From Acholeplasmatales bacterium (GTDB taxonomy: Bacteria; Bacillota_I; Bacilli_A; Acholeplasmatales; Anaeroplasmataceae), in contig CAAGAX010000034.1 of NCBI GenBank assembly GCA_900767915.1, positions 1-42,483 of the forward strand: DNA of 42,483 bases. The letters run 5' to 3'. This document shows, in pieces, positions 8,222 to 20,000 of the stretch. The position numbers and the translations under genes were made by a program. Within the stretch, counting starts at the first letter, position 1, and each line of letters starts with the position of its first letter. The notes below the pieces were generated by a model, which had not been told where the DNA came from, did no database searches, and saw only the letters and a program-made list of their open reading frames with translations.

Positions 8222-8249
8222 AATCTTTTTGTGACTGGTTTTTTATTTT
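8213..8249 (+). terminator. Riboswitch expression-platform terminator, operon 1
   Basis: The arms 8213-8223 and 8228-8238 form an 11-bp stem (two G-U wobbles) with a four-base loop, followed by TTTTTTATTTT. The first eight bases of the 5' arm belong to the aptamer's conserved 3' strand, so folding of the aptamer would prevent this terminator. A ribosome-binding site (AAGGGAGTG) and the first gene follow at once. Confidence 0.88.
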
Positions 8250-8264
8250 GAAAGGGAGTGTAGT

Positions 8265-9131
8265 ATGAAAAAACTAATATTAAATATTTTTACTTTAATT
8301 GTTACTACTACACTTTTAATAATGGTATGCTTAGCTTGGTATACATCTAATAAGAATCTTACTGCCAATGGTATAATAGCATCTACTTTAGGTGAAGAAT
8401 ATTCTCTTAAGCTACAAAGAGGTATTAAAACTACTGAGAATAATCAAACTAAATGGTTATGGAAGGATACAAATAGCTTATCATTTGTTAATTTGAATCC
8501 AGATAATACATTTTATTTTAGAATTGAAATAGATGCCCCTAAAAATTCATCTTTTCAAGCAACAATTTCATTTGACAATGTTTCATCAGAATTACAAGAG
8601 GGTAAGCTTACTATAGAAGATGGATATGTATGTAAATATGTACCTAAGCAGTCTACTTCTACTACATCCTCTAGCAAAAATGTTAAATTATATAAAATAG
8701 AAAATAATAAAGTTACAGTTAATGTATTAAAAGATAATAGTAGCTCAGGGGTAATAGAAAATTATAATACTTCTAAAACATTATATACTATTGACAATAA
8801 TATTATTTCTTTAGCTGATTTAAAAATAGAGAATGTATTTAAATTTTATAAATTCAATAGTGAACCAGACGCAACTAAAGAAGATAAAGCCTTATTAGAA
8901 GGTATTACACCTACATCTCTTAAAGATGTAAAAGTAAATTATAATTTAACTTCTACTATAGATAAAGCATATTTGTATTTCGCATTAGAATTTAACGATA
9001 ATGCATCCTTAGCATTAATTGATGGAGTATTATCAAGTAATGCATATTTATATCAAAAGCTAATTATTGGAGCTATTTCAGTAATGACAACTAAAGAAAA
9101 TACATCAGCTAATACTAGTACTAAGGAGTAA
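8265..9131 (+). CDS. Secreted or membrane-anchored protein with SipW-type signal, operon 1 subunit A
   Basis: First gene behind the riboswitch, 288 residues, of unknown function. It starts with two lysines and a hydrophobic segment at 4-24 that ends in LAWYTSNK, resembling SipW-dependent signal peptides (a hydrophobic core followed by A-W/A-F/Y and a polar stretch). The remainder is a polar, beta-rich exterior domain with Ser/Thr/Asn-rich patches (for example STSTTSSSK near 130) and a Thr/Ser-rich tail with no second membrane anchor. It is followed six bases later by a second protein of the same N-terminal design. By analogy with TasA/CalY-type proteins it may be a matrix-fibre or accessory subunit; that is an inference from signal type and context only. 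Confidence 0.75.
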   Translation: MKKLILNIFTLIVTTTLLIMVCLAWYTSNKNLTANGIIASTLGEEYSLKLQRGIKTTENNQTKWLWKDTNSLSFVNLNPDNTFYFRIEIDAPKNSSFQATISFDNVSSELQEGKLTIEDGYVCKYVPKQSTSTTSSSKNVKLYKIENNKVTVNVLKDNSSSGVIENYNTSKTLYTIDNNIISLADLKIENVFKFYKFNSEPDATKEDKALLEGITPTSLKDVKVNYNLTSTIDKAYLYFALEFNDNASLALIDGVLSSNAYLYQKLIIGAISVMTTKENTSANTSTKE

Positions 9132-9137
9132 TAGATT

Positions 9138-9845
9138 ATGAAAAAGAAAGAACTTCTAATGTATATAATTGCTCCAATATTATTAATTGGAATAACAATT
9201 ACAATAATTGTTGCTTGGTATACTAATACTCATAAAATAGGTAATATAGAAGGAGATACATCAGATAATGTTATTAGCTATACATTAAATGATACTAATG
9301 TTAACGTTTATAAGTATTCTGTTTCTAATTTAACCTTTTTTGATATTGATAATGTGAATGAAACTAAATATTTTTTAGATATGGTAACAGTAGTTAAATT
9401 AGAAATAGAAAATGTTACTAATAATAGTTTATATTTAACTATAGATTATTCTTATATTCCTAAATATCAATATACGAATACTATTAGTACTACTACATCA
9501 GCTTCTAATATATTTAATACTACATTACCAAGTGGTGCATCAGCTATATCAAAGGCTTATTGTTATGGATTTATTTCTGAAAATAAATTAGAAAAGACAA
9601 ATATAAAAGAAAATGATTCAATTGAAAATAATATAAGCTCATATAGATCAAAAATAGAAAATATAAAATTATCAGGTAAAAGTCAAATAACTTATTATTT
9701 ATATTTATTTGGTGTTCAAGTAATTGATACTTCTAATAATGATTTTTTAAAACAAAAGTTTAATTTTACTTTATCATTAACATCAAAGGTACAAAATACA
9801 AATCCTAGTGAAACTTCTAGACCAACTACAAAAAATAATAATTAA
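9138..9845 (+). CDS. Secreted or membrane-anchored protein with SipW-type signal, operon 1 subunit B
   Basis: A 235-residue protein of unknown function. After MKKKE comes a hydrophobic segment at about 6-26 ending VAWYTNTHKIG, the same layout as the preceding gene. The exterior part is beta-rich and Asn/Ser/Tyr-rich, with a low-complexity C-terminus (NTNPSETSRPTTKNNN). It has no LPxTG motif and no C-terminal helix. The upstream AAGGAG overlaps the end of the previous gene, and the next gene follows 18 bases later, so all are co-transcribed. It is probably a companion or paralogue of subunit A. Confidence 0.75.
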   Translation: MKKKELLMYIIAPILLIGITITIIVAWYTNTHKIGNIEGDTSDNVISYTLNDTNVNVYKYSVSNLTFFDIDNVNETKYFLDMVTVVKLEIENVTNNSLYLTIDYSYIPKYQYTNTISTTTSASNIFNTTLPSGASAISKAYCYGFISENKLEKTNIKENDSIENNISSYRSKIENIKLSGKSQITYYLYLFGVQVIDTSNNDFLKQKFNFTLSLTSKVQNTNPSETSRPTTKNNN

Positions 9846-9863
9846 AAGATAGGAGGTATACCT

Positions 9864-11009
9864 ATGAAAAAGAAAAAGTTAATAATTATGATAGGGTGTA
9901 TCATCCTTTTATGCTCTACATTAACAGTATCTGCTGCCTTTATTTTTAGTAGAACAATTAATGGAGATTCTTTAAGTGGAAAAATAAAAATAGAAAGTGA
10001 AGGATATATTTCGTATGCATTAAATCAAGATGTCGATTCTTCTAAATTTTTAACTACCGAATATAAGGCTATTTTAAAAGAAAGAGCTGGTGTTTCTAAG
10101 GTTAATAATATTGGTGGAAATGATGGATTAACAATTACAAAATCTAATGTTTCCAACTATTATGTAAAGAATGAATCTACCGAGAAAAAAACTGGAGAAG
10201 AATTATTTATTATAGATGAATTTGGTAATTTTATTCATTTGAATAATTCAAATCAAAATACATATGAAAAATATTATTATTTTACAAAAGCAACTTCAAC
10301 TAATAGTAATAATGAATACTATCGTTTAGGACATAAATATGTTAAAGAATCCAAACAAGCTGATTTGGATAAATATTATACATTATCATCAATTGATTCT
10401 AATGGATATGGTGTTTTCGATAAAGTGTCAGGATCATATAACTCAAATACAAATTATTTTGAATTAGTATATGAACCAAAATCAATTACGGCTGATGGAA
10501 CAATTACATCAGGAGAAAATGCTGGATTATCCTGCGTTAATACATATGCAACTGAGAGAAATTTAAATTCATTGGAAAAAAAATATATGTATTTAAATCA
10601 ATTAGGTTTTAAGTTTTCTATTAAAACAAGTATTAATGCATATTTACGTGTAAAATTCTTTGATGCATGGATTTCATCAAAATTATATCCAGGTTCATCA
10701 AAGTTAAAAGAAAATTATATAAAGAAGGATCAAATAGGTGATAAATCATCACCATTTAAGGTAACAGCCGAAAATTGGTATTATGATCAAACAAATAACT
10801 GTTGTTATATGACATTACCAATTAAAGCAAGCGATACGATACATGAATTTACACTTAACATAAATGAATCATATTTTTCAAAATCAGCAGCGTCTGTTTA
10901 TAAAGAAAATATATATGTACAGGTATCATATTCGCTAGAGCTTATTCAGACTAATAGAGCTTTAACTGTATGGGAAATTGATCCATCAACATTAGGAGGT
11001 AATAACTAA
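9864..11009 (+). CDS. Secreted TasA-like candidate subunit, operon 1 subunit C
   Basis: A 381-residue protein with a strong ribosome-binding site (ATAGGAGGT). The N-terminus has a lysine run and a hydrophobic core (6-22) ending LTVSAAFIFSRTINGDSLSG. The AAF followed by a short spacer and a G-x-I-x-I strand is the layout of TasA/camelysin-type precursors cut by SipW. The mature part is rich in Tyr, Asn and Ser and contains an NGYGVFDKVSGSYNSNTNYF-type stretch repeated in character but not exactly. The stop overlaps the start of the giant gene (TAATG), implying translational coupling and joint function with it. The fibre-subunit role is an inference. Confidence 0.75.
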   Translation: MKKKKLIIMIGCIILLCSTLTVSAAFIFSRTINGDSLSGKIKIESEGYISYALNQDVDSSKFLTTEYKAILKERAGVSKVNNIGGNDGLTITKSNVSNYYVKNESTEKKTGEELFIIDEFGNFIHLNNSNQNTYEKYYYFTKATSTNSNNEYYRLGHKYVKESKQADLDKYYTLSSIDSNGYGVFDKVSGSYNSNTNYFELVYEPKSITADGTITSGENAGLSCVNTYATERNLNSLEKKYMYLNQLGFKFSIKTSINAYLRVKFFDAWISSKLYPGSSKLKENYIKKDQIGDKSSPFKVTAENWYYDQTNNCCYMTLPIKASDTIHEFTLNINESYFSKSAASVYKENIYVQVSYSLELIQTNRALTVWEIDPSTLGGNN

Positions 11010-14000
11010 TGAAAAAGAAAATGTCTATAAGAAAAAAAGTATTTATTTCTTCATTATCTTTGATCACAATTATAAGTGTTATATTGACACTTGTTTTTGT
11101 TTTTTCAGGTGAAGTAAAAGCTATTGAATTAGATAGAAAATATGGTAAATATGATTCTAATCAAAGTATTTATGATGAAAAAACTACCAACTCAACAAAT
11201 TATATTTCAATGACTGATGCAGCAAAAGAAACTAATTTGTCTAAAAAAATTATTACTATTTCAACTGCAGAAGAATTATATTTATTCTCAAATAAATGTG
11301 ATCCTTATGATAAATCTTATAATGAAGCTTTTTTAGGATATAGCTATAAATTACTAAATAATATTGATTGTAGCACTTCAAGTGGTAACTTTGTTCCAAT
11401 TGGTTATAATATCCCATTTAGTGGAACATTTGATGGAAATGGCTTTGAGATTAAAGGCTTAAAATTTATCAATTTAGTTAGTGGTAATGAAAATGCAAAG
11501 AAATATATGTATTCTAATGATAATGATAAGGTTTATTCTATTCAGTATTTTGCAATGTTTAGTAAAAATGCGGGAACAATTACAAAATTAGGATTAATAT
11601 CACCATTAATTGTTTTAAGCTATACACCAAAAGGCAATGCTTATATAGCACCTCTTGTTGGAGAAAATACTGGTACAGTAAACTGCTGTTATCATAAAAT
11701 GCTAGAATCAAATGATGAAAATTCAAGTGGAATAAGTAGTCAGGGTGGATTTTTTATTTCAGGATTGGTTTCAATAAATAGAGATAAAGGAAGTATAACT
11801 AGTGTTTATAGTGCTGTAACTATTTTATCACAAACATCTTCAACTGAAGTATTAACTCAAGCTGAAATAGTAAATGAAAATTCTGGTACTATTACTGAAG
11901 CATATTTTTATGATGAAACAATAACAAAATATACAAAAGAAAATAATAAGGTTTCAATAGATTTTGATTCTAGTAAAGTTAGTAACAATTTAAAAGATGC
12001 AGATCATCCTGGTGTATATTGTGAATCACTTTCTAAACTTACTGAAGAATTTAATGAAAGTGATAATTTTTATACACTAAATGATTATAATGCTGAAATT
12101 CAAGCGTATTTAAAAGATTCTAATGGTGAATTTATTTATGAGACCCCAATTTTAAGAGGAATTAAAGCCGATGACGGTAAAACATTTACTATTAAAAATG
12201 CGAATGAATTCTTATATATGTATGAATTATTCAATTTGAATAGTAATTTTGCATCAAAATTATTTACATATAATATAGCAAATGATATTGATATGTCACT
12301 AATGGGTGCACCTGAGGTTACAACTCAAATTTCAGCTACTATTAAATCTAGTAGTGATACAGACCATAAAACAATATTTAATGCCCCTATCAACGATTAT
12401 TATGTTACAAATATGGGAATTGATTGTTATGGTTTATTTCCATGGTTTTCAGGTTCATTAAGTAATATAGATATAGTATTAGGTACATCAAGTAATGCCT
12501 ATTCATTTACACCAAAAGAATCTAATAATAAAAAAGCATATGGAGCTTTAGTAGGATATTTAGATGGTGGTAAAATTGATAATTGTAATGTATACATTAA
12601 TACTTCATTTAATGACAATATTAATGAATATTCAGTAGGTGGAGTTGTAGGATATGTTGGATCAATAGATAATAAGACAATTGGTACTATTTCTAATACA
12701 GTTGTTAATGGAACAATAAATACTATATCTGATACAACAGCTTCTACAACAAATAATTTTAGTAAAATTGGTGGAGCAGTAGGTTATATTGATTATACTA
12801 CTGGAACAATTACTAATGTTTTATCAACAGTAAATTTAACTTCTAATTCTAAATGCAATTTATCTATAGGTGGTATATTAGGAGCTGGATACATTAATCA
12901 TTTCAATAATAATCAATATGGAAAAAAAGTAGATTCAACTTTATATGGAAATATAAAGATAAATGGAAGCTTTAAATATGCTTCAGGCTTAATTGGTAGA
13001 TTATTAGGAGTAACAAATCAAATAGATCTTCTAACAAATTATGGAAGTATAGCTGTTAATTCAACATCTACTGATGAAAGCTACTTATCTGGTTTAATAA
13101 ATGTAGATATTATTAAATCATCAGCCATAGAATCTGTATCAAGTCTTCCATTAAATAATAATGGTGAATATTTATTTTATGCCTCACAGTTGAACAGTGA
13201 TTGCAATATAACTATAGCTGGAAAAAATATAAATATGCATTTTACTAATGGACTTAATATTAATACTAAAAATGGCTTTACATCTAAAATTAGTGGATTA
13301 TTTAATTCAACATCTAAATCAGGAAATACTTCTAATTTACTATTAAATAATATTTCTAATTTTTCAGGATTAGTAAATAGTATTTGTGATGTTAATTCTT
13401 CATCAATGGTTTATTTGGATACAGTATTAAATTCAAAAAATTATACATTTACTACAAATAATACTATTGATAGCTCAATAATGGTATCAAGTGTAGCGAA
13501 TGGTAAAAATATTAATTTTCTAGATATAAGAAACAATGGTAATTTATCATTTGACTTGAATCATCAAACAACAAAAGAAAATAATAATAATCCTAATTTA
13601 ATTGTTAACGGAGTTTTTGAGGAATTATCTTTAAATACCTCTGCTAATAAAATATATAATGCAGGTAATATAACAGTAAAAGATACAAAAATATCATCTG
13701 TACCTACAAATTACATTAATATCAATATTTATTTATCAGGAATTTGTTATAAGAATTTAGCGGTATTAACAGATAATACCCAAAATCCATTAAAACCTGA
13801 ATATGATAATACTAATATAGGCTCTTTAAATGATGTAATTAATAATGGTATGCTTTTAGTTACATCAGAAAATAATGATTCAAATATCACTACATATATA
13901 GATAATGGTAATGGTTCGACTACTAAAGCAGATCAAAGTAATGTAAAGAATAGATTAAATGGGAATGTTTATTTATCAGGAATTTGTTATTTAAATTCAG

Positions 14001-17000
14001 GTATTATTTCAAATGGCTTTAATCTAGCTAATCTTGAGTTAGATGCATTTTCAAGAGCTAGTAATACTATTTATGCAATAGGCGGTATAGCTAGCTACTT
14101 AGATGGTGAATATGCTCAAATTAGGGATTCAGCTAATGATGGAACATTACAGGCTATTAATATGGCTTATGCAAATTCAACAACTAATTATGCTAAAATG
14201 TATATTGGTGGAATTGTTGCTTTAAATAATAAAAATCCAAACAATGTAGAAGCAATAATAGCATTTACAATTAATTATGGTACATTAGTAGGTTATAATG
14301 GAACTGTTAATGTCGATAGAAAATCAATAGGCAAATTAAGCTGTTATGTTGGCGGTATAGTAGCTTATGGCGCTTCTAATATAATTAATGTAGTTAATTA
14401 TGGTGAAATTTATGGAACAGAAGTAGTAAGCTCAATAGTTGCTGGATTAGATATGAGTATTTATAATAATATAAAATTTAATTTGGCTAACACTATTAAT
14501 TACGGTAAAGTTTATTTATTGGAAAAATTTCATTTTATTGGAAATAAATTAATATGTGCTAAATTTAGTGATTCTGATATTATTAATAATCCTAATTCAG
14601 CGTTGAAATATACAAGTAATGGTATTTATAATGAACAATTTAAATATTATTACTATTTAGGTTCTATGTTTGGAATCGTTAATTTTGGTTCTGGTACTAC
14701 TGCTCAACCAAATATTAGATATGTTATAAATTTCTATAACGCACCAATTGTTCAAAGTGGTAACCAAATAAATATTCCATCAACTGAGATTGATACTAAA
14801 ACATTTATTACAGTATATGGTAGTACTGATACATTTGGTGGAGGAAGTATTAAATATGCCCCTATGACAAATGTTTCCGATAATTTAGGAAATATTGGTG
14901 TATTTTCATCTGATTTCATTTTTAGAAAAGCTATTAATAAATCTAATGATGCTGTAGATTTTTCTAAATATATTACTGATAATTATATTGCTGACTTCTA
15001 TGAATTTGTTAGATTTGATAAGGTTAATGATGTTTTATTAGATAAAATCGGTTGGAGAAATATAGCATATGTTAATGCTGCTGAAATTTTAGCTAAGAAT
15101 GTTAAATTAATGTCTAATTTTGTAACTAAAGATAATCTTAATAAAACAAATTCTAATTCGATATTTGAAACAAAGATATTTGAAACAACAACATGGATTA
15201 ATAATATTGATTCAACTATTATAAGTGAGTTTTTATCTTTAGCAATGGAATCAAATGAACTAGCAAAAGATGATTATGTTTCAATAATTCAAGAATTATT
15301 CTTTGGTAATTATAAATCTTCAATTACTGCAACCATTAAAAATGATTTTATTAATAAATTAATGGAATTCTATTCTGAAAAAACACCTGAGGAATATAAA
15401 GAATTATTACAAAGTTTACTATATGATGAACTATTAGCGAAGATAATTTCTGGCCAAAATAATGATTATGCTGCTGTTCAAACAAAAATCGTTGATTTAT
15501 TATCAAAAGCAACTACTACTGAATTAAGAAATACATTAACTGATTATTTAAATATGTTAATAAATGATGACAATTCTTCGATATTAGCCAAAATGTTTGA
15601 TAATGATACTGATAATTATTATTTACAAAAAAAGGTTGATTTAATTAATACTTTATTAGCTAATTATAGCGATGATGCAATATCTACTATGGCTAAAGAT
15701 ATATTATCATCATCTTCAACTGATAGTAGTGTTAATTTAAAGGCATATAATTATTTAAGTAAGGAATTAAATTCAAATTTAGCTTCTAGTATATATTCTA
15801 TAATGATCGCTTCTAAAAATACAAGTAATGATTATTTAGCATTATTAAATCGAGCATTTAAAAAATATGATATTTCAAATATGCTTACTTCTATAAATGA
15901 GTTTGATAGTACTAATTATAGTGATTCTGAAAAAGTTAAAATTAATATACGAGAAAATGATAGTTCTGGTAATACTGTTATAACTGAAAAGGAAATTGAT
16001 TACACTTATATAAATGGAACAAAAATTACATATGGCAAGGATTATTCTGATTTATGGAATATTTTAAAGAATAATGCAAAATTTCAAGAGCTATTAAAAA
16101 ATAAATATTTTAAAGAGAGAACTGATCCGACATCAAGTGAAAAATTTAGTGGTTTAATTGCAAAAGCAACAGAATATAATAATACATATCAATCAAATGA
16201 TGGACCTTCTTATCTTAATTCAGATGATTTAAATGCTAAAAATGGTTTAATTCAAATAAATAATGTAGAGGGAACAATTAATAATAGATTTATATACACT
16301 CCTGATAGTGTCAATACAACTGCTACTTATTATTATGGACCTTTTAATAAGAATGGAGAATTATTTTCAGTTGCTTCATTAAATGATAAAAATAAAATTA
16401 TAGGTAAAGATATTTATAATGCTTATAATACAACAAAGATAGAAGATTTTTATGCACCTGTTTTTATTTCAACAAATGAAAATATAACTAAGGATCATGT
16501 TGCTGCATCAAACACAACCTCAGATAATCAAAAAATTTATCCATTTTATTGGCATAATGGACCAGATAGTGGTAAAGATGCTTATAATCAATGGGTTACT
16601 GATTATATTTTGAATGGACAACATTCTGGAAATATAGTTAATATTTTGCTTAAAAATCAAAATCTAGGTGACTATATTGTTGATGGATATGATTTTTCTC
16701 CTGATTACAAACCAACTATAAATAAGGATATCGCTACTAAAAATGGTTTAGTAACAATTAATGGAACTAATACAGAATTAACTCTAGCAATAAAAAAAGA
16801 GTTAACATATACTGAAAAAGATGATGGAACACATGAAAGTTTTAATAATGATGGGAATACATATTATTATACGCATCCATATAAAGAATATTATTTAAAA
16901 GGCTATATATCTACTTCTATATATACAGGAATATGGTATATTACAAGTAATTGGGTAAGTGGTGGTAAAAATGTTGGATGTTATTTGATGTCTCAATATG

Positions 17001-20000
17001 ATACTAATAATAATAATAATCATCAAATTAATGGTTATAGAGGTGTTCAAACAACACAATACACATATTATACTATGGATGATTTAGCTAAGCTTGATGG
17101 TGTAAGAACAAAATCTATTGATGACCCTACAGCTAAAGATAGTACAGAAATAGCTATTATTTCAGCATTGATTACAGATTTATTAGCAAAGGATACTGAT
17201 AATTCAGTTAAAAATATTTTTGTAAAAGCTATTGCTGATTATGCTTCTAAAAATGATATTAGTTTAGCAAATGCAAATGTTTTATCAAAGGCTTTAAATA
17301 ATACATTTGCTAGTAAAGCTATTTCCGAAGTATTTACTTTAGCATCTATAGATAAATTAAAAGCTATTAATTATAAGAACAATAGTGAAAGCAATATAAC
17401 TAATTTATATGAAAAATTTAGTGATGTAGTAAAGAGTGTTAATGTCACTAATCGTGAAAATTTGATTTACGCTGGTGCTACGGATAAAGAGAAATTTAAG
17501 AAAATTTTGTTAGCAACATTAACTGATTTAACAGGATATAATAACCCAGATGGAAAAGAAATAACAAACTATGATTTTACTTATATGTTATATAGGTATA
17601 TTGATTATTTAAAGACTAACGGAATTAGTGATGATGATATTGCAGACTATATTGCTTCAAATCAAACTGATTTAGAGATTTTAACTAATTTATCTAATAC
17701 TGATTGGAAGTCATATATTGATATGTATGATGGAAATGCTGATGGTTCAGATTCTGGTATTGGGTATAATAGTTCTACTGATTTGAAAAAATTATATGAT
17801 AAATTGAATGCACAAAAAGAAACTATTTCTGGTGACACTCCATATGTTCCATCAAATTATGCTTTACCTATTAGTTCTGAGAGTGAAGATTTTATCCCTC
17901 AAACAGGAAAAACTAATGTTTCGTTATCTACTGGGACAAAACAAGTTTCTAATGCAACTACCCAAAAAGCTAATACAAATAATATAGGATATTATGTTGG
18001 TGATGAACTTAAATCATATAAAGAAACTAGTATAAGTTATGATAAATTTTATTATCCTAATACTTCTGATCAATCAATAGATTTGGATTCTCAAAATCAA
18101 AATACTTACCCTAGTCCTTCTAAAGAAATTAGAGATTATTTAAAGAAAAAAATAGTTGATTCTGATATTAATGGTAATTATTTATTAAGAATAGCTAGTT
18201 CACAGCAGTATATTAATGGATGTCCAACAAATGAAGGTAATTTAACTTATGTAAAAAATGGTAGAGTTGGCAATTATTCAGGAGATATTTTATTACCTAA
18301 AAGAACAATTTGGGTAGCACCTGTCAAAGTAGGTGTTTTCAAGTTTGTTATTGTTAACCCTGAAAGTACAAAAACAAGTTTTTCAGTTCATAGATTAATA
18401 AGAAGTACAGCAAAAAATTACAGTTCATATTTTACTGAAGCTAAATCTATATTAACTTTTAATGAATTATTATTCCCTGGAAAAGCTTATTATTTTGAAA
18501 TACCAATAACTCAAGAGGACATTAATAAAGGTTATGAATATGCAATATCTGGCGGAGATTCAAAGAAACCATATGTGGCTTATATTGACATGGGTACCTC
18601 AGGAAATGATGCATCCAATTCAAAATATCCTAATTTATCAACAATTGAATCAAATTATACTACTAATTATTTAAATCATTCATTAGTTAATAGTAATTCT
18701 ACTTTATCTAAATTTGGTTTATATTTAGCATCTAATTTTATTACTCAAGTATATCCAACTAAAGATCAAACTACAATACCAACATCTATACCTGTTACTA
18801 AACCATCTATTTTATTAATTAGAGCATTATCAGGTTCTGTAACAATTAAAGGAAGTACAACATATACCTATAAAGATCCTAATGCAGCTGAAACTGATAC
18901 TGGTACGGAAATCACCATTGAAAAAGTCTCGAAGTCGTTTAATAATGATGGTTATCGAGCGTTCTATTTAAGTGGTGGGGAGTATAAAATAGAAGCCTCC
19001 ACGGATTGTACTATAACCGATATTTTACTAGTTGATAAAGAAGCTAAATTTAATTTGAGTAATTCAGACAATAAAGATACTATTTCTATTAAATCTGGAA
19101 AAGATAAAGAATCATTATTATTGTATAATGGTGCTTCATATACTGATTTGAATTCATTTAAAATCAATCTAAATGAAACTACAAATAGAAACAATATTAT
19201 TACTACTTTAGCAACTATTTATGGAACATATTTTACTGAACAGGATAAATATAAATTATTTAAGCAGTCTTATATAACTATTGATAAGGATTTTATTAAA
19301 TCATTAGTTGTTGCAGATAATGATAAGAAAGATTCTGTGCTAGATAAGCTAATACAAAAACTTTCATTTAGTGATTTAGCTCATTTATTAGGTTCAGTAA
19401 ATGATAAAAATTTCAAAGAAAATATAATGAGTGAAATTGTTAAAATAGTTAATAAAAATACGGATCCTTCAAAATATTCTAGCATTGAAAAGTATATTAT
19501 TGCAGCTTATTTAGGAGATAATTATTTAGATTGTTCAAATCAATTAACTAAGTCAAAGCTTTACTCACTACTAAAGACTTATTCTAATGGTGAATATCAA
19601 TTTATTAAGAATGATACTACTATTGAACCTGAAATATTTATTAGCTTTATTAACCATTTAGGTGGTAATGCTGATATTGAAGGATATGGTATTTTTGCTT
19701 TAGCTTCATCTCAAGGTATTAAGAATGGTAAATTTATTCCAGATAATTTAACATTAAGTGATTTGGATAATGAATATCTTAAACTTGATAATGAAAAGTC
19801 ATCATGGCGTGGTGGTACATCTGATAATATAAATGAACGTACTCCTGGCTCAGTTAATTATCATTTCTATGTTTCAATGAAACAATTAAAAAAATCAATT
19901 TCAACTGCGATTATTGAGATGGATTTAACTGACAATACAAATACTTTATTTGCTAATAGCAATCAAATAACTAATAATGGTTCAACAGGTACAATTACTT

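Noticed and set aside
17885..17910. FIPQTGK inside the giant protein as an LPxTG-like sortase signal
   Set aside because: It lies near residue 2,295 of 3,864, with no following hydrophobic segment or basic tail, and the true C-terminus has no such motif.
18964..19194. Minus-strand open frame inside the giant gene
   Set aside because: It is antisense to well-structured coding sequence, with no start signal. It overlaps the unusual-codon patch only partly and does not explain it.
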